Positions 35,307 through 45,067 of a DNA stretch of 64,000 bases are shown here, piece after piece (positions within the stretch are counted from its first letter, which is position 1; every line of letters begins with the position of its first letter). A program made the position numbers and the translations under genes. This DNA is from Cognaticolwellia mytili (GTDB lineage Bacteria; Pseudomonadota; Gammaproteobacteria; Enterobacterales; Alteromonadaceae), in contig NZ_NBOF01000001.1 of NCBI RefSeq assembly GCF_002104475.1, forward strand, positions 558,001-622,000, in the 5' to 3' direction. Below the pieces are notes generated by a model. That model was not told the DNA's origin. It did no database searches and was given only the letters and a program-made list of their open reading frames with translations.

Positions 35307-37655
35307 ATGAAATTGAATTTTTTTATAAATGTTGTCGAAGCAACACTTTTCCGTCGCCGTTTAATGGTACTGATATTTTTTGCCCTAACTAGCGTTTTTT
35401 TACTATTTCAAGCAACTCAAATTAAGCTTGATGCCGCATTTACTAAGCACATACCGCTTAACCATAGTTACATGAAAACTTATTTAAAGCATCGAGCAAA
35501 TTTCGGTGGTGCAAATAATGTTTTGATTTCAGTCTGTGATAGTAGCGGTAATATATTTAACCCAGAATTTTTTACTGCCTTAAAAGGTGTGCATGACAAA
35601 CTGTTTTTTATTCCAGGCGTTGACCGTATTCAGGTGAAGTCTTTATTTTCGCCGAGCACCCGTTTTGTTGAAATTGTTGAAGATGGTTTTGCTGGTGGTC
35701 CTGTAATTCCTGCCGATTTCAAGCCAGATGAACGTGGTTTGTCGGTAGTCAAAGGTAATATTGAAAAAGCGGGTATTGTCGGTAGTATCGTCGCAGATGA
35801 TTATAGCTGTTCGATGGTGAAAACATCGTTAATGGAAATTGACCCTAATACCGGTGAAAAGCTTGATAGCATCGTGCTTGCTGAGCAATTTGAAAACGAT
35901 ATTCGTGGCGAGTTCGAACAAGGCAATATTTCAGTTCACATCATCGGTTTTACAAAAATGGTTGGTGATGTAGCACAAGGTGCGAAAGGGGTTGTCACGT
36001 TTTTTGGTATTGCGATTGCGATTACTACCTTAATGGTATTTTGGTTCTGTCGCTCAATTGCCCTTACGATATTACCGATCACTTGTTCTTTGGTTGCTGT
36101 AGTTTGGCAATTAGGCATGTTATCAACCATTGGTTTTGGTTTAGATCCAATGTCTATTTTGGTACCATTTTTAGTCTTTGCGATTGGCGTCAGTCATGGT
36201 GTTCAAATGATTAACTCCATATCGAAAATGGTTAATAATGGCAAAACTAGCAAAGAAGCGGCACAATTAAGTTTTCGGGTATTATTAGTTCCTGGTGGTA
36301 TAGCCTTATTATCTGATACTGTCGGGTTTCTGACCTTATTATCAATCGATATTGGTATTATCCGTGAGTTGGCTATTACGGCATCACTTGGTGTTGCCAT
36401 GATAATTCTAACAAACTTGATATTACTACCATTATTAGTTTCTTATATCCATGTCCCTAGAGATACTAAAGATGAGAGTGTCAAAAGCCAAAGTGACACT
36501 CGCGCCGAAAATGGCGATGGTGTATGGCATTTTATGTCTGCTTTTGCCACGCGTAAAGTCGCTTTGGTCATCTTAATTGCCACGGCAATACTTTATGCCG
36601 TTGGTTATCAAAAAGCACAAGAGATGAAAATAGGTGAGTTGCATGCAGGTGCTCCCTCATTGCACGAGACCTCTCGCTATAACCAAGACACTTTCTTGAT
36701 CACTGATAAGTATGCTATCAGTGTCGATTATATGTCTGTGATTATTGAAACTACTGCAGATGCTTGTACTTATTATGAACATATGGATGTTATTGATAGA
36801 TTTCAGTGGCGCATGGAAAATATTGAAGGAGTACAGTCAACGGTTAGCTTAGCTTCAATCGCAAAACTTGTGAATGCAGGCTATAACGAAGGGAACCCAA
36901 AGTGGCGCGCATTATCACGTAATCAACAAACGTTGGTGCAATCAATTGCTCGCGTGCCATCATCAAGTGGTTTATTAAATAATGACTGTAGTGTTATGCC
37001 TGTTATTTTGTTTTTACAAGACCATAAAGCAGAAACTATTAATCGCGTTGTTGATGCGGCTAAATTAGTTGCTGCTGAATTAGATAACGACGACTTAAGC
37101 TTTAAATTAGCTTCTGGGCCTGTTGGCGTTATGGCAGCAACGAATGAAGCTGTAGAGGCTGCTCAAATTCCTATGATGTTATATGTCTATGGTGCGGTTA
37201 TAATTCTCTGCTTACTAAGTTTTAGAAGTTTAAGAGCTACTATTGCTGTTGTTGTGCCCCTATATGTTGTTTCGACCTTAGCGCAATGGTTAATGACTGA
37301 GCTTAATATCGGCTTAACTGTATCTACATTACCCGTAATTGCTTTAGGTGTGGGTATTGGTGTCGATTATGGTATTTATATCCTTTCGACTATGAGTGTT
37401 AAATTACGCAATGGCGCAAGCGTGCAAAGTGCGTATTTTGACGCTTTAAAAGAACGTGGCAGCGCAGTGTTGATTACCGGTGTGACTTTGGCTATTGGTG
37501 TATCAACTTGGTTTTTCTCTGATTTGAAGTTTCAAGTAGATATGGGGATTTTATTAACCTTTATGTTTTTGGTTAATATGATTGCTGCTGTACTGGTACT
37601 ACCTGCTATAGCTGCATTTCTTTGGCCGGAGCAAAAAAAAACTGACAATGATTAA
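35307..37655 (+). CDS. RND superfamily exporter (MMPL-type)
   Basis: This is a 782-residue inner-membrane transporter with the RND/MMPL plan: one N-terminal span (about 19-38), a large periplasmic loop, a block of five to six spans at about 220-380 (GIAIAITTLMVFWFCRS, LDPMSILVPFLVFAIGVSHG), a second single span near 415, a second loop and a second block at about 620-775 (LPVIALGVGIGVDYGIYILS). The GVGIGVDYG motif carries the proton-relay Asp. It resembles lipid/sterol or hydrophobic-compound exporters more than drug pumps, and no MFP or TolC partner is adjacent. Confidence 0.87.
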   Translation: MKLNFFINVVEATLFRRRLMVLIFFALTSVFLLFQATQIKLDAAFTKHIPLNHSYMKTYLKHRANFGGANNVLISVCDSSGNIFNPEFFTALKGVHDKLFFIPGVDRIQVKSLFSPSTRFVEIVEDGFAGGPVIPADFKPDERGLSVVKGNIEKAGIVGSIVADDYSCSMVKTSLMEIDPNTGEKLDSIVLAEQFENDIRGEFEQGNISVHIIGFTKMVGDVAQGAKGVVTFFGIAIAITTLMVFWFCRSIALTILPITCSLVAVVWQLGMLSTIGFGLDPMSILVPFLVFAIGVSHGVQMINSISKMVNNGKTSKEAAQLSFRVLLVPGGIALLSDTVGFLTLLSIDIGIIRELAITASLGVAMIILTNLILLPLLVSYIHVPRDTKDESVKSQSDTRAENGDGVWHFMSAFATRKVALVILIATAILYAVGYQKAQEMKIGELHAGAPSLHETSRYNQDTFLITDKYAISVDYMSVIIETTADACTYYEHMDVIDRFQWRMENIEGVQSTVSLASIAKLVNAGYNEGNPKWRALSRNQQTLVQSIARVPSSSGLLNNDCSVMPVILFLQDHKAETINRVVDAAKLVAAELDNDDLSFKLASGPVGVMAATNEAVEAAQIPMMLYVYGAVIILCLLSFRSLRATIAVVVPLYVVSTLAQWLMTELNIGLTVSTLPVIALGVGIGVDYGIYILSTMSVKLRNGASVQSAYFDALKERGSAVLITGVTLAIGVSTWFFSDLKFQVDMGILLTFMFLVNMIAAVLVLPAIAAFLWPEQKKTDND

Positions 37656-37680
37656 AAAACATTTTATGCATAAATAAACA

Positions 37681-37706
37681 AGAAAATGACCGAAAGGTCA
37701 TTTTCT
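37681..37706 (+). terminator. Terminator after the RND gene
   Basis: AGAAAATGACC (37681-37691) and GGTCATTTTCT (37696-37706) form an 11-bp stem closed by a GAAA tetraloop, with T-rich sequence behind. Confidence 0.85.
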
Positions 37707-37902
37707 ATTTATAACTAATGAATAAACACTTATTTGTAATCAAAAGAGTTACATAAAAGCACAGTTTTTAAAGTAATATATCTAAAATAGTACTCGCAAT
37801 CGCTTAAGTTTATTAATAAAATTGCCGTAATAGTCTATTCTGATTAAAAAGACTAAAAAGATTCCAATTATTTCAAGCGTTTTATCCAAAAAGGAAAAAG
37901 GC

Positions 37903-40900
37903 ATGGCGTTAGTAGACGGTTTACCTTCAGTGATACTTTCGAACGTAGCACAATTAATACAACAAAAAGTTCCAGCGACAACAGCTCCTCTTGTTAATCA
38001 ATTTGCAGAGTTGCTTTATAACAACATTTCAACCTTAGATTTAGATCATAGAAACGATAGTGATATGTATGGCGCAACGTTAAGCTTGTGGAATACATTG
38101 AGCGATCATCAAGACGATAAACCTGTTATTAAAGTGTTTAATCCACAAATCTCAAAAAATGGTTGGAAATCAAGTCATACCATAATTGAAATTATTGTGC
38201 GCGATATGCCTTTTTTAGTCGACTCTGTGCGTATTGCTCTAAGCCGACTAAACCTGACTCCACATCTAATGTTAAATTCGCCAATTAAAATTATTCGCGA
38301 TAAAAGTAAAAATATTACTCAGCTATCTGCAGCTGTTGATCATTCATTTAAATCTACATCCGTAGAAACCGTTTTCTTTATAGAAATCGACCGTCAAAAC
38401 GACGCTGCAGTGCTAGAAAATATTACGAAAGAATTACATTCAGTTGTTAGTGATATTGCCGTGACAGTATCTGACTGGAAACCAATGCAAGAGCGTTTGC
38501 GTAGTGTTATTGAAGAAGCTAAAAAGGCTAAATTACCTTGCTCAAAAGCAGAGCAAAAGGAAAGTGTGAGTTTCCTAGAGTGGATGCTAGACGATAATTT
38601 TACCTTGTTAGGTCATCGCTCATATCATGTTAAAACCTTAGAAGGTGATATGGCATTATCTGCTGATGTTGAGTCGAGTCTAGGCTTGATGAATCAATAT
38701 GATGGCACAAAAGAACGTTTAATATCTGGTTTAAGTGAATCTGCACGTGAAATTGCTTTAGGTGATAATTTACTTATTTTAACTAAAACTAATGCTAAAT
38801 CTCGTGTACATCGCCCAGCGCACCTTGATTACATCGGTGTAAAACGCTTTGATGACAAGGGTAACGTTATTGGTGAAGAGCGCTTTGTTGGTTTGTTTGG
38901 CTCGGCGTATTACACCAACAGCGCCTTAAATTTACCATTGATTAAATCAAAGGTAGCCGGTGTTTGTAATGACTCTGGTTATGCTAAAGGCACACATGCG
39001 TATAAAGCACTAATCAATATTCTTGAAACTTACCCAAGAGATGAGATTTTACAAAGCTCACCAGCTGAACTATTGCATAATGTGATGGGTATTTTCCAAA
39101 TGCAAGAACGTGATTATTCGGGCCTATTTATGCGCCGGGATTCTTTTAACCGTTTTTATTCTTGTATGGTATATGTGCCGCGTGAGCGTTATAACACGGC
39201 TTTACGTATTAATACGCAAAAACTACTACAAGAAGCGTTAGGAAGTACAGAGGAAGTAGAGTTTACGACTTATTTCTCAGAATCTGCGCAAGCACGAACG
39301 CACTATATAGTAAGAGTTAACTCGACAAAAGCAGACATTAATGTGAAAGAAATTGAAAAGAATTTGAATCATGCCGCACGTAGTTGGGATGATAATTTAG
39401 CCAATGCGTTAAATTCGCATAAAGGTGAAGCAAAAGGTAAAGCATTAAGCCGTAAGTACGCTAGCTTTCCTCAAGCTTATAAAGATGAAGTTTTACCGGG
39501 TACAGCCATTGTTGATATTGAAAAATTAGAAGCTTTGACTGCTGATAATCAACTTGAAATGTTGTTCTACCAACCACAAGAAGAAGATGCAGATAGCCGT
39601 TTCGTTAAATTGAAATTGTTCCATGCTGGTGAACCATTACATTTATCTGATGTTTTACCAATGTTAGAAAACTTTGGTTTACGTGTTATTGGTGAAAGCC
39701 CGTATGCGATTAGAACATTAAGTGGTGAGGTTTGCTGGATTTTAGACTTCTCAATGTTACTAACAGGTACTGGCAAATTTAATCTTGAAGTTGTGCAAAG
39801 TTTATTCCAAGACGCTTTTGCTAAAGTTTGGGCCGGGAAGTTAGAAGATGATGGTTTTAACCGTCTAATTTTAGGGGCTGAGCTTGGTGGCCGTGAAGTA
39901 TCAATTTTACGTGCATTCTCAAAATATGAGCGTCAAATTGGTGGTACATTCAGTCAAAGTTATATCGAAGATACTTTTGCTCGTTACCCAAGTATTGCTG
40001 AGCTGCTTATTACATTATTTAATAAGCGCTTCTCTCCGAAGGTAAAAACTGGTGAGAAAGTAATTGAGAAATTATTAGCGAGTATTGAAACGTCACTAGA
40101 CAAGGTCGCTAACCTAGACGATGATCGCATTATTCGCCGTTTTGTTGAAATGATCAATGCCACTATTCGTACTAACTATTTCCAACCGCATCCAGTAACC
40201 GGAGAGAAGTCATATATTTCTTTTAAAATATTGCCTTCACAAATTGCTGATGTGCCATTGCCTGTACCGGCATTTGAAATCTTTGTTTATTCTCCGCAAG
40301 TAGAAGGCGTGCATTTACGTGGTGGTAAAGTTGCGCGTGGTGGCTTACGTTGGTCTGACCGTCGTGAAGATTTCAGAACAGAGGTACTTGGCTTAGTTAA
40401 AGCGCAACAAGTTAAAAATACTGTTATTGTTCCGGTTGGCGCTAAAGGTGGCTTTGTTTGTAAACAATTACCTAAAGGTGATAGAAATGAAATTTTCGAA
40501 GCAGGTAAAGAGTGTTATAGAACCTTTATTCGTGGCTTATTAGATATCACTGATAACATTGTTGACGGTGAAATTGTGCCACCAGAAAACGTTGTTCGTT
40601 TAGATGAAGATGACGCCTACCTAGTTGTAGCAGCCGATAAAGGTACCGCTACTTTTTCAGATGTTGCAAATGCTATTTCAGAAGAATACAACTTCTGGAT
40701 GGGTGATGCCTTTGCTTCAGGTGGCAGTGTGGGCTATGACCATAAAGCCATGGGCATTACCGCAAAAGGTGCTTGGGAGTCAGTGAAACGCCATTTTCGT
40801 GAAATGGATATTGATTGTCAAACAACTGACTTTACTTGTATTGCTATTGGCGATATGGCGGGTGATGTCTTTGGTAATGGCATGTTGCTATCAAAGCATA

Positions 40901-42744
40901 TTCGTTTACAAGCTGCATTTAACCATATGCATATCTTTATTGACCCAAATCCAGATGCTGCAAGTTCGTACGTAGAACGTGAGCGTTTATTTAATTTACC
41001 AGGCTGTACGTGGGAAGATTACAATAAAGCGCTAATTTCTGAAGGTGGTGCTATTTTTAGCCGCCATGCAAAATCAATTAAACTGACGCCACAAATCAAA
41101 AAAATGATTGGCACGCAAAAACAAAGCATGTCCCCCATTGATTTAATGCAAGCACTATTAAAAATGCAAGTCGATCTGTTATGGAACGGCGGTATTGGTA
41201 CTTATGTTAAAGGCTCTAAAGAATCTCACCTTGAAGTAGGCGACAGAGCAAACGATGCGTTACGTATTAACGGTGCTGAGTTAAACGCTAAAGTTGTTGG
41301 TGAAGGTGGTAATTTAGGCTTAACACAAATGGGTCGTATTGAATTTGGCGCTAAAGGTGGTCGAATTAATACTGATGCAGTAGATAACGCGGGTGGTGTT
41401 GATTGTTCGGATAATGAAGTTAACATTAAAATATTGTTGAATGGTTTAGTTCGCAGTGGGGATTTAACTGTTAAGCAACGTAATAAAATTCTTTATGATA
41501 TGACCGATGAAGTTGGTGATATTGTAATTGATGATTGTTACCGTCAAACACATTCACTTTCTATTACTGAGCTACGTGGTGGTAGTCAGCTTAAAGAACA
41601 AGCACGCTTTATTACTGCTTTGGAGCGTTCTGGTCAGTTAGATAGAACGTTAGAATTTATTCCAAGTGATGAAGAGATTGCTGAGCGTTTAGCATCAGGC
41701 AAAGGCTTAACTCGTCCTGAGCTTTCCGTGCTACTTGCTTATAGTAAAATGGTTTTGAAAGAAGAACTCGTTTGTCCTGAAATTACCGACAATGAGTATT
41801 ATCAAAGTTTATTAATTGAAGCTTTTCCTCAGCAGTTGCAAGATAAGTACACTGAGCAGATGCAAGATCACCCACTACGTGCAGAAATTATTGCTACTAA
41901 ATTAGCTAATAATATTGGCAACGATATGGGCTTTAACTTTGTCAACCGTATGAAAGAAGAAACTGGCGCCACAACCGCTGAAATTACCACTTGCTATTCA
42001 ATGTCTTGTGCGGTTTTTGAATTATCTGATATTTGGACTCAAATTAGTGACTTAGATAATAAAATATCTACGTCAATTCAAACAGAGATGTTATTCCAAT
42101 TACGTCGTACAGTTCGTCGTGCAACACGTTGGTTCTTACGTCACCGTAACAAAGCGCTTAATATTGCTCAGTCAATTGAGTTTTACCATGGTACTTTTGC
42201 CGCATTGTCGAGCAACATTACGAAATTTATGGTTGACGAAGAAGCAGCACAGCTAAAACGTGTTGAAGATGATCTTATCAAAGCAGGTGCTCCGGCATCA
42301 GTGGCGTTGAGGATTTCACTACTAAGTACTTTATTCTCTGCAATGGATCTAGCTGAGATTGCTCAGTCTGATAACCATTCTATCGAGTTAGTCACTGAGC
42401 TTTACTTCCAACTTGGTGCAAAACTAGACTTACATTGGTTCTTAGATCAAATAACGTCTCAGCCAGTATCGAACCATTGGCAAGCGCTTGCCAGAGCTTC
42501 CTTTAGAGAAGAGCTTGATTGGCAACAACGCTCACTGACTTTAGTTATTTTAGGTAGTAATAAAAACTCTACCGATGTAAACGAAATGCTGGAGAATTGG
42601 TTCGCCGCTAGTACTCAGCCGCTAGAGCGTTGGCAGCATATTTTGGCTGATTTTAGAATTGGTCAAACTCATGAGTTTGCAAAGTTCTCTGTTGCACTCA
42701 GAGAGTTAATGTTATTAAGCTTACACTGCGACACCGTAGAATAG
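37903..42744 (+). CDS. gdhB: NAD-specific glutamate dehydrogenase, large (180-kDa class)
   Basis: GdhB oxidises glutamate to 2-oxoglutarate and ammonia in catabolism. The 1613 residues match the 180-kDa GDH class (about 1600), with a long regulatory N-terminal half, a catalytic core and a C-terminal extension. In the core, GGKVARGGLRWSDRREDFR starts near 804 and VPVGAKGGFVCKQLP near 842-857, giving the catalytic lysines. The nucleotide-binding region follows with GVGYDHKAMGITAKGAWE-like and CIAIGDMAGDVFGNGML. It is monocistronic with an AAAAGG-rich leader and a strong terminator. Confidence 0.95.
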   Translation: MALVDGLPSVILSNVAQLIQQKVPATTAPLVNQFAELLYNNISTLDLDHRNDSDMYGATLSLWNTLSDHQDDKPVIKVFNPQISKNGWKSSHTIIEIIVRDMPFLVDSVRIALSRLNLTPHLMLNSPIKIIRDKSKNITQLSAAVDHSFKSTSVETVFFIEIDRQNDAAVLENITKELHSVVSDIAVTVSDWKPMQERLRSVIEEAKKAKLPCSKAEQKESVSFLEWMLDDNFTLLGHRSYHVKTLEGDMALSADVESSLGLMNQYDGTKERLISGLSESAREIALGDNLLILTKTNAKSRVHRPAHLDYIGVKRFDDKGNVIGEERFVGLFGSAYYTNSALNLPLIKSKVAGVCNDSGYAKGTHAYKALINILETYPRDEILQSSPAELLHNVMGIFQMQERDYSGLFMRRDSFNRFYSCMVYVPRERYNTALRINTQKLLQEALGSTEEVEFTTYFSESAQARTHYIVRVNSTKADINVKEIEKNLNHAARSWDDNLANALNSHKGEAKGKALSRKYASFPQAYKDEVLPGTAIVDIEKLEALTADNQLEMLFYQPQEEDADSRFVKLKLFHAGEPLHLSDVLPMLENFGLRVIGESPYAIRTLSGEVCWILDFSMLLTGTGKFNLEVVQSLFQDAFAKVWAGKLEDDGFNRLILGAELGGREVSILRAFSKYERQIGGTFSQSYIEDTFARYPSIAELLITLFNKRFSPKVKTGEKVIEKLLASIETSLDKVANLDDDRIIRRFVEMINATIRTNYFQPHPVTGEKSYISFKILPSQIADVPLPVPAFEIFVYSPQVEGVHLRGGKVARGGLRWSDRREDFRTEVLGLVKAQQVKNTVIVPVGAKGGFVCKQLPKGDRNEIFEAGKECYRTFIRGLLDITDNIVDGEIVPPENVVRLDEDDAYLVVAADKGTATFSDVANAISEEYNFWMGDAFASGGSVGYDHKAMGITAKGAWESVKRHFREMDIDCQTTDFTCIAIGDMAGDVFGNGMLLSKHIRLQAAFNHMHIFIDPNPDAASSYVERERLFNLPGCTWEDYNKALISEGGAIFSRHAKSIKLTPQIKKMIGTQKQSMSPIDLMQALLKMQVDLLWNGGIGTYVKGSKESHLEVGDRANDALRINGAELNAKVVGEGGNLGLTQMGRIEFGAKGGRINTDAVDNAGGVDCSDNEVNIKILLNGLVRSGDLTVKQRNKILYDMTDEVGDIVIDDCYRQTHSLSITELRGGSQLKEQARFITALERSGQLDRTLEFIPSDEEIAERLASGKGLTRPELSVLLAYSKMVLKEELVCPEITDNEYYQSLLIEAFPQQLQDKYTEQMQDHPLRAEIIATKLANNIGNDMGFNFVNRMKEETGATTAEITTCYSMSCAVFELSDIWTQISDLDNKISTSIQTEMLFQLRRTVRRATRWFLRHRNKALNIAQSIEFYHGTFAALSSNITKFMVDEEAAQLKRVEDDLIKAGAPASVALRISLLSTLFSAMDLAEIAQSDNHSIELVTELYFQLGAKLDLHWFLDQITSQPVSNHWQALARASFREELDWQQRSLTLVILGSNKNSTDVNEMLENWFAASTQPLERWQHILADFRIGQTHEFAKFSVALRELMLLSLHCDTVE

Positions 42745-42752
42745 GTGTTAAG

Positions 42753-42780
42753 ATCCCCGCCAATGAGCGGGGATTTTTTT
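42753..42780 (+). terminator. Terminator after gdhB
   Basis: ATCCCCGC (42753-42760) pairs with GCGGGGAT (42767-42774) around CAATGA, followed by seven T. Confidence 0.93.
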
Positions 42781-42860
42781 GTCGTAAAAATGTGCTGGCC
42801 ATTGCGATTTAGTTATAACGCGTGGGTAGCACGGTATTTAAACTTAGTTAAAGAGGTATT

Positions 42861-43871
42861 ATGTTTTACTCAGCTATACGTAAAGTATTTTTCAAATTCG
42901 ATCCTGAAGCTATTCATGAGTTAACGGTAAAAAGCTTTAAAGCGACGGGAGCAACACCACTTAATTTACTTTACAAACAAAACGTACCTAACAAACCAGT
43001 AGAAATTATGGGAATTAAATTTCCTAACCCTGTTGGCCTAGCTGCAGGGCTCGACAAAAACGGCGAATGTATTAAAGCCTTTGAAGCAATGGGCTTTGGT
43101 TTTGTTGAAGTGGGCACGGTAACGCCACGGCCACAACCAGGAAATGAAAAGCCGCGAATATTCAGATTACCAGAAGCTAATGCCATTATTAATCGTATGG
43201 GTTTTAATAATAAGGGTGTTGATTACTTAGTTGATCAAGTCATCAAAGCGAAATTTAATGGTGTATTGGGGATTAATATTGGTAAAAATAAAGATACGCC
43301 TGATGAAGATGCCAAAGATGATTATATTCACTGTATGCGCAAAGTTTATGACCATGCGACGTACATTACCGTAAATATCTCATCACCTAATACCCCAGGC
43401 TTACGCTCATTACAGTATGGTGAGGCGTTAAACGAACTATTGTCAGCATTAAAAGCTGAGCAGACCTCTTTAGCTGAGCAACATGGTAAATATGTTCCCG
43501 TTGCTGTAAAAATTGCTCCAGACTTGACCGCAGAAGAGGTTAGCTCTATTGCAGAATGTTTAATTGCTAATAATATTGATGGCGTTATTGCGACGAATAC
43601 CACGTTGGCACGTGATAAAGTTGCTCATTTACGGTTTGGTGACGAGCAAGGTGGTTTAAGTGGTGCGCCGGTGAAAGAGCAAAGTACTAAGGTTATTCAA
43701 TTACTTGCCACAGCATTAGATAACAAACTGCCAATTATTGGTGTTGGCGGTATTGCTTCTGGTAAAGATGCGCAAGAAAAAATTGCTGCAGGGGCTAAAT
43801 TAGTACAAGTTTACACCGGTTTTATTTACCAAGGGCCTGAACTAGTTCAAGATATTGTAAAATCTTTATAA
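42861..43871 (+). CDS. pyrD: Dihydroorotate dehydrogenase (quinone), class 2
   Basis: PyrD oxidises dihydroorotate to orotate at the membrane, passing electrons to quinone in pyrimidine synthesis. It has 336 residues, as in E. coli. The N-terminal helices for membrane contact are present, along with FMN-binding [11 protein letters not shown] and the catalytic serine at S175 in [14 protein letters not shown] (same number as in E. coli). [14 protein letters not shown] near the C terminus binds the FMN phosphate. The ribosome binding site is AGAGG. A terminator and a tandem repeat follow. Confidence 0.97.
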   Translation: MFYSAIRKVFFKFDPEAIHELTVKSFKATGATPLNLLYKQNVPNKPVEIMGIKFPNPVGLAAGLDKNGECIKAFEAMGFGFVEVGTVTPRPQPGNEKPRIFRLPEANAIINRMGFNNKGVDYLVDQVIKAKFNGVLGINIGKNKDTPDEDAKDDYIHCMRKVYDHATYITVNISSPNTPGLRSLQYGEALNELLSALKAEQTSLAEQHGKYVPVAVKIAPDLTAEEVSSIAECLIANNIDGVIATNTTLARDKVAHLRFGDEQGGLSGAPVKEQSTKVIQLLATALDNKLPIIGVGGIASGKDAQEKIAAGAKLVQVYTGFIYQGPELVQDIVKSL

Positions 43872-43930
43872 GAGCCTTGTATAAAATTTTACACTTAGTT
43901 ACACATCGACTAGTAAGCTTTAAATAAATA

Positions 43931-43965
43931 AAAACGGTAGTCATATTTAGTGATTACCGTTTTTT
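43931..43965 (+). terminator. Terminator after pyrD
   Basis: AAAACGGTA (43931-43939) pairs with TACCGTTTT (43955-43963), and TCA/TGA inside extend the stem across a mismatch. The T run reaches 43965. Confidence 0.85.
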
Positions 43966-44061
43966 ATGTACAGGATGTACGGTATGTCGCGGGTGCATGG
44001 ATGCACTGGAGCGTGTATGTACAGGATGTACGGTATGTCGCGGGTGCATGGATGCACTGGA
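43965..44061 (+). repeat. Tandem repeat, 51-bp period, with GGA-bearing hairpins
   Basis: There are two identical 46-bp units (43965-44010 and 44016-44061) with a 5-bp spacer GCGTG. A third, degraded start (TACGGTATGCCGC) follows to about 44080. Each unit contains the palindromes GTACAGGATGTAC and GTGCATGGATGCAC, which as RNA would expose AGGAU and AUGGAU in loops. The CAGGATG core equals the repeat of CsrB-type sponge RNAs. An open frame through the repeat gives a repeated peptide (QDVRYVAGAWMHW) but is not a credible gene. Confidence 0.85.
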
Positions 44062-44111
44062 TATACGGTATGCCGCATTCACATGATCGTGGTGGTGCGC
44101 AGAATCACAGG

Positions 44112-44897
44112 TTAAGGTTTTATTACGGTCGATGATATTTTCTGACGTTTCGCTACTCTTGCTTCAACCGTTTCTAGACGCTCAAGCATTAGCTGCAGGC
44201 TCGTATCGAATTCATTAATACTTGTCGCTGTGATCATTTGTTGTTTATCACGAGTTTTTGAATTTGCGTCTAAGGTATTAAATTGTGATGCTAGCTTATT
44301 GATTTGATCTTTTATGGCATTGGCTGCAACAATTTGCTCTGATACTGCATCAACTGAAAATTCAGTGGCAGTAATTTTATCGTTTAATTCGTTTGTTGCC
44401 GCCACTTGTGCTTTAACCGCGTTAGTATTTTTACTTTGTTGTGACGCTATTTTTTTACTTTGAGAATTTAATTCTTTTATCTCTTTTTGGTTTTTACGCC
44501 AGGCAGATGCCCACAACTTGTCCATTTCTGTTAGCAATAACTCAGTTTTCTCGCTTATGGCTTCTAATTTTACTTTTAACGCAACGGTTGACTCGCCCAT
44601 CTCTTCGCCAGTAGCGGAGAGTTGATTTTCAAGCTGCTGAATTCTTTGGTCACTACCATTCAAAGCGCTAGTTAATTTAAGTTGTTGTTGATAAAAGTAC
44701 CAACCGCCACCCGCTAATGCCAAATATGACATGAACAATAATAGAGAAGTAGCAATAGATGTTGACGCTTTAGCGATATTCTCAGTTGGCTTAGCATTAT
44801 CTATTTTTTTAGAATTTGTAGTATTTACACGCGCCGATTTTACTTGGTCATGATCTAAGGTAATAGTGGGAATTTCAGGTTCTACACGATTTGACAA
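44112..44897 (-). CDS. Coiled-coil single-span membrane protein of unknown function
   Basis: The 261 residues comprise a polar N-terminal part (1-45), one membrane helix (about 47-68, SIATSLLLFMSYLALAGGGW) and a long coiled coil (about 70-250) with few aromatic residues, on the periplasmic side if the positive-inside rule holds. I cannot name the family. The start is TTG at 44897, supported by AGGA about 8 nt upstream. It lies behind asnB but is separated by a terminator-like stem, so it may be transcribed alone. A structural or tethering role is only a guess. Confidence 0.78.
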   Translation of the reverse strand: MSNRVEPEIPTITLDHDQVKSARVNTTNSKKIDNAKPTENIAKASTSIATSLLLFMSYLALAGGGWYFYQQQLKLTSALNGSDQRIQQLENQLSATGEEMGESTVALKVKLEAISEKTELLLTEMDKLWASAWRKNQKEIKELNSQSKKIASQQSKNTNAVKAQVAATNELNDKITATEFSVDAVSEQIVAANAIKDQINKLASQFNTLDANSKTRDKQQMITATSINEFDTSLQLMLERLETVEARVAKRQKISSTVIKP

Positions 44898-44973
44898 GAG
44901 AGTGTCCTATTAACAATGAAATAGATAAAATATAAAGACTGTAACTGTATAATATTTAGAAAATATTGTACAA

Positions 44974-45000
44974 AAAAACCGACAAAATTAGCCGGTTTTT
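44974..45000. terminator. Bidirectional terminator between asnB and the coiled-coil gene
   Basis: AAAAACCG (44974-44981) pairs with CGGTTTTT (44993-45000). The A and T runs give a U-tract in both directions; on the - strand it ends the asnB message. Confidence 0.75.
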
Positions 45001-45067
45001 ATTATTTTTCTGCATTGTCTCGTTAATATTGTAACTTTAGTGAGACTACATCATCAGATATCAGAGA

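Noticed and set aside
43965-44061. CRISPR array
   Set aside because: There are only two full units, a spacer of 5 bp and no cas genes; this is a tandem repeat.
43950-44135. Open frame through the tandem repeat giving a repeated peptide
   Set aside because: The peptide repeat follows from a 51-bp period that is a multiple of three, and there is no ribosome binding site or domain; the DNA repeat explains it.
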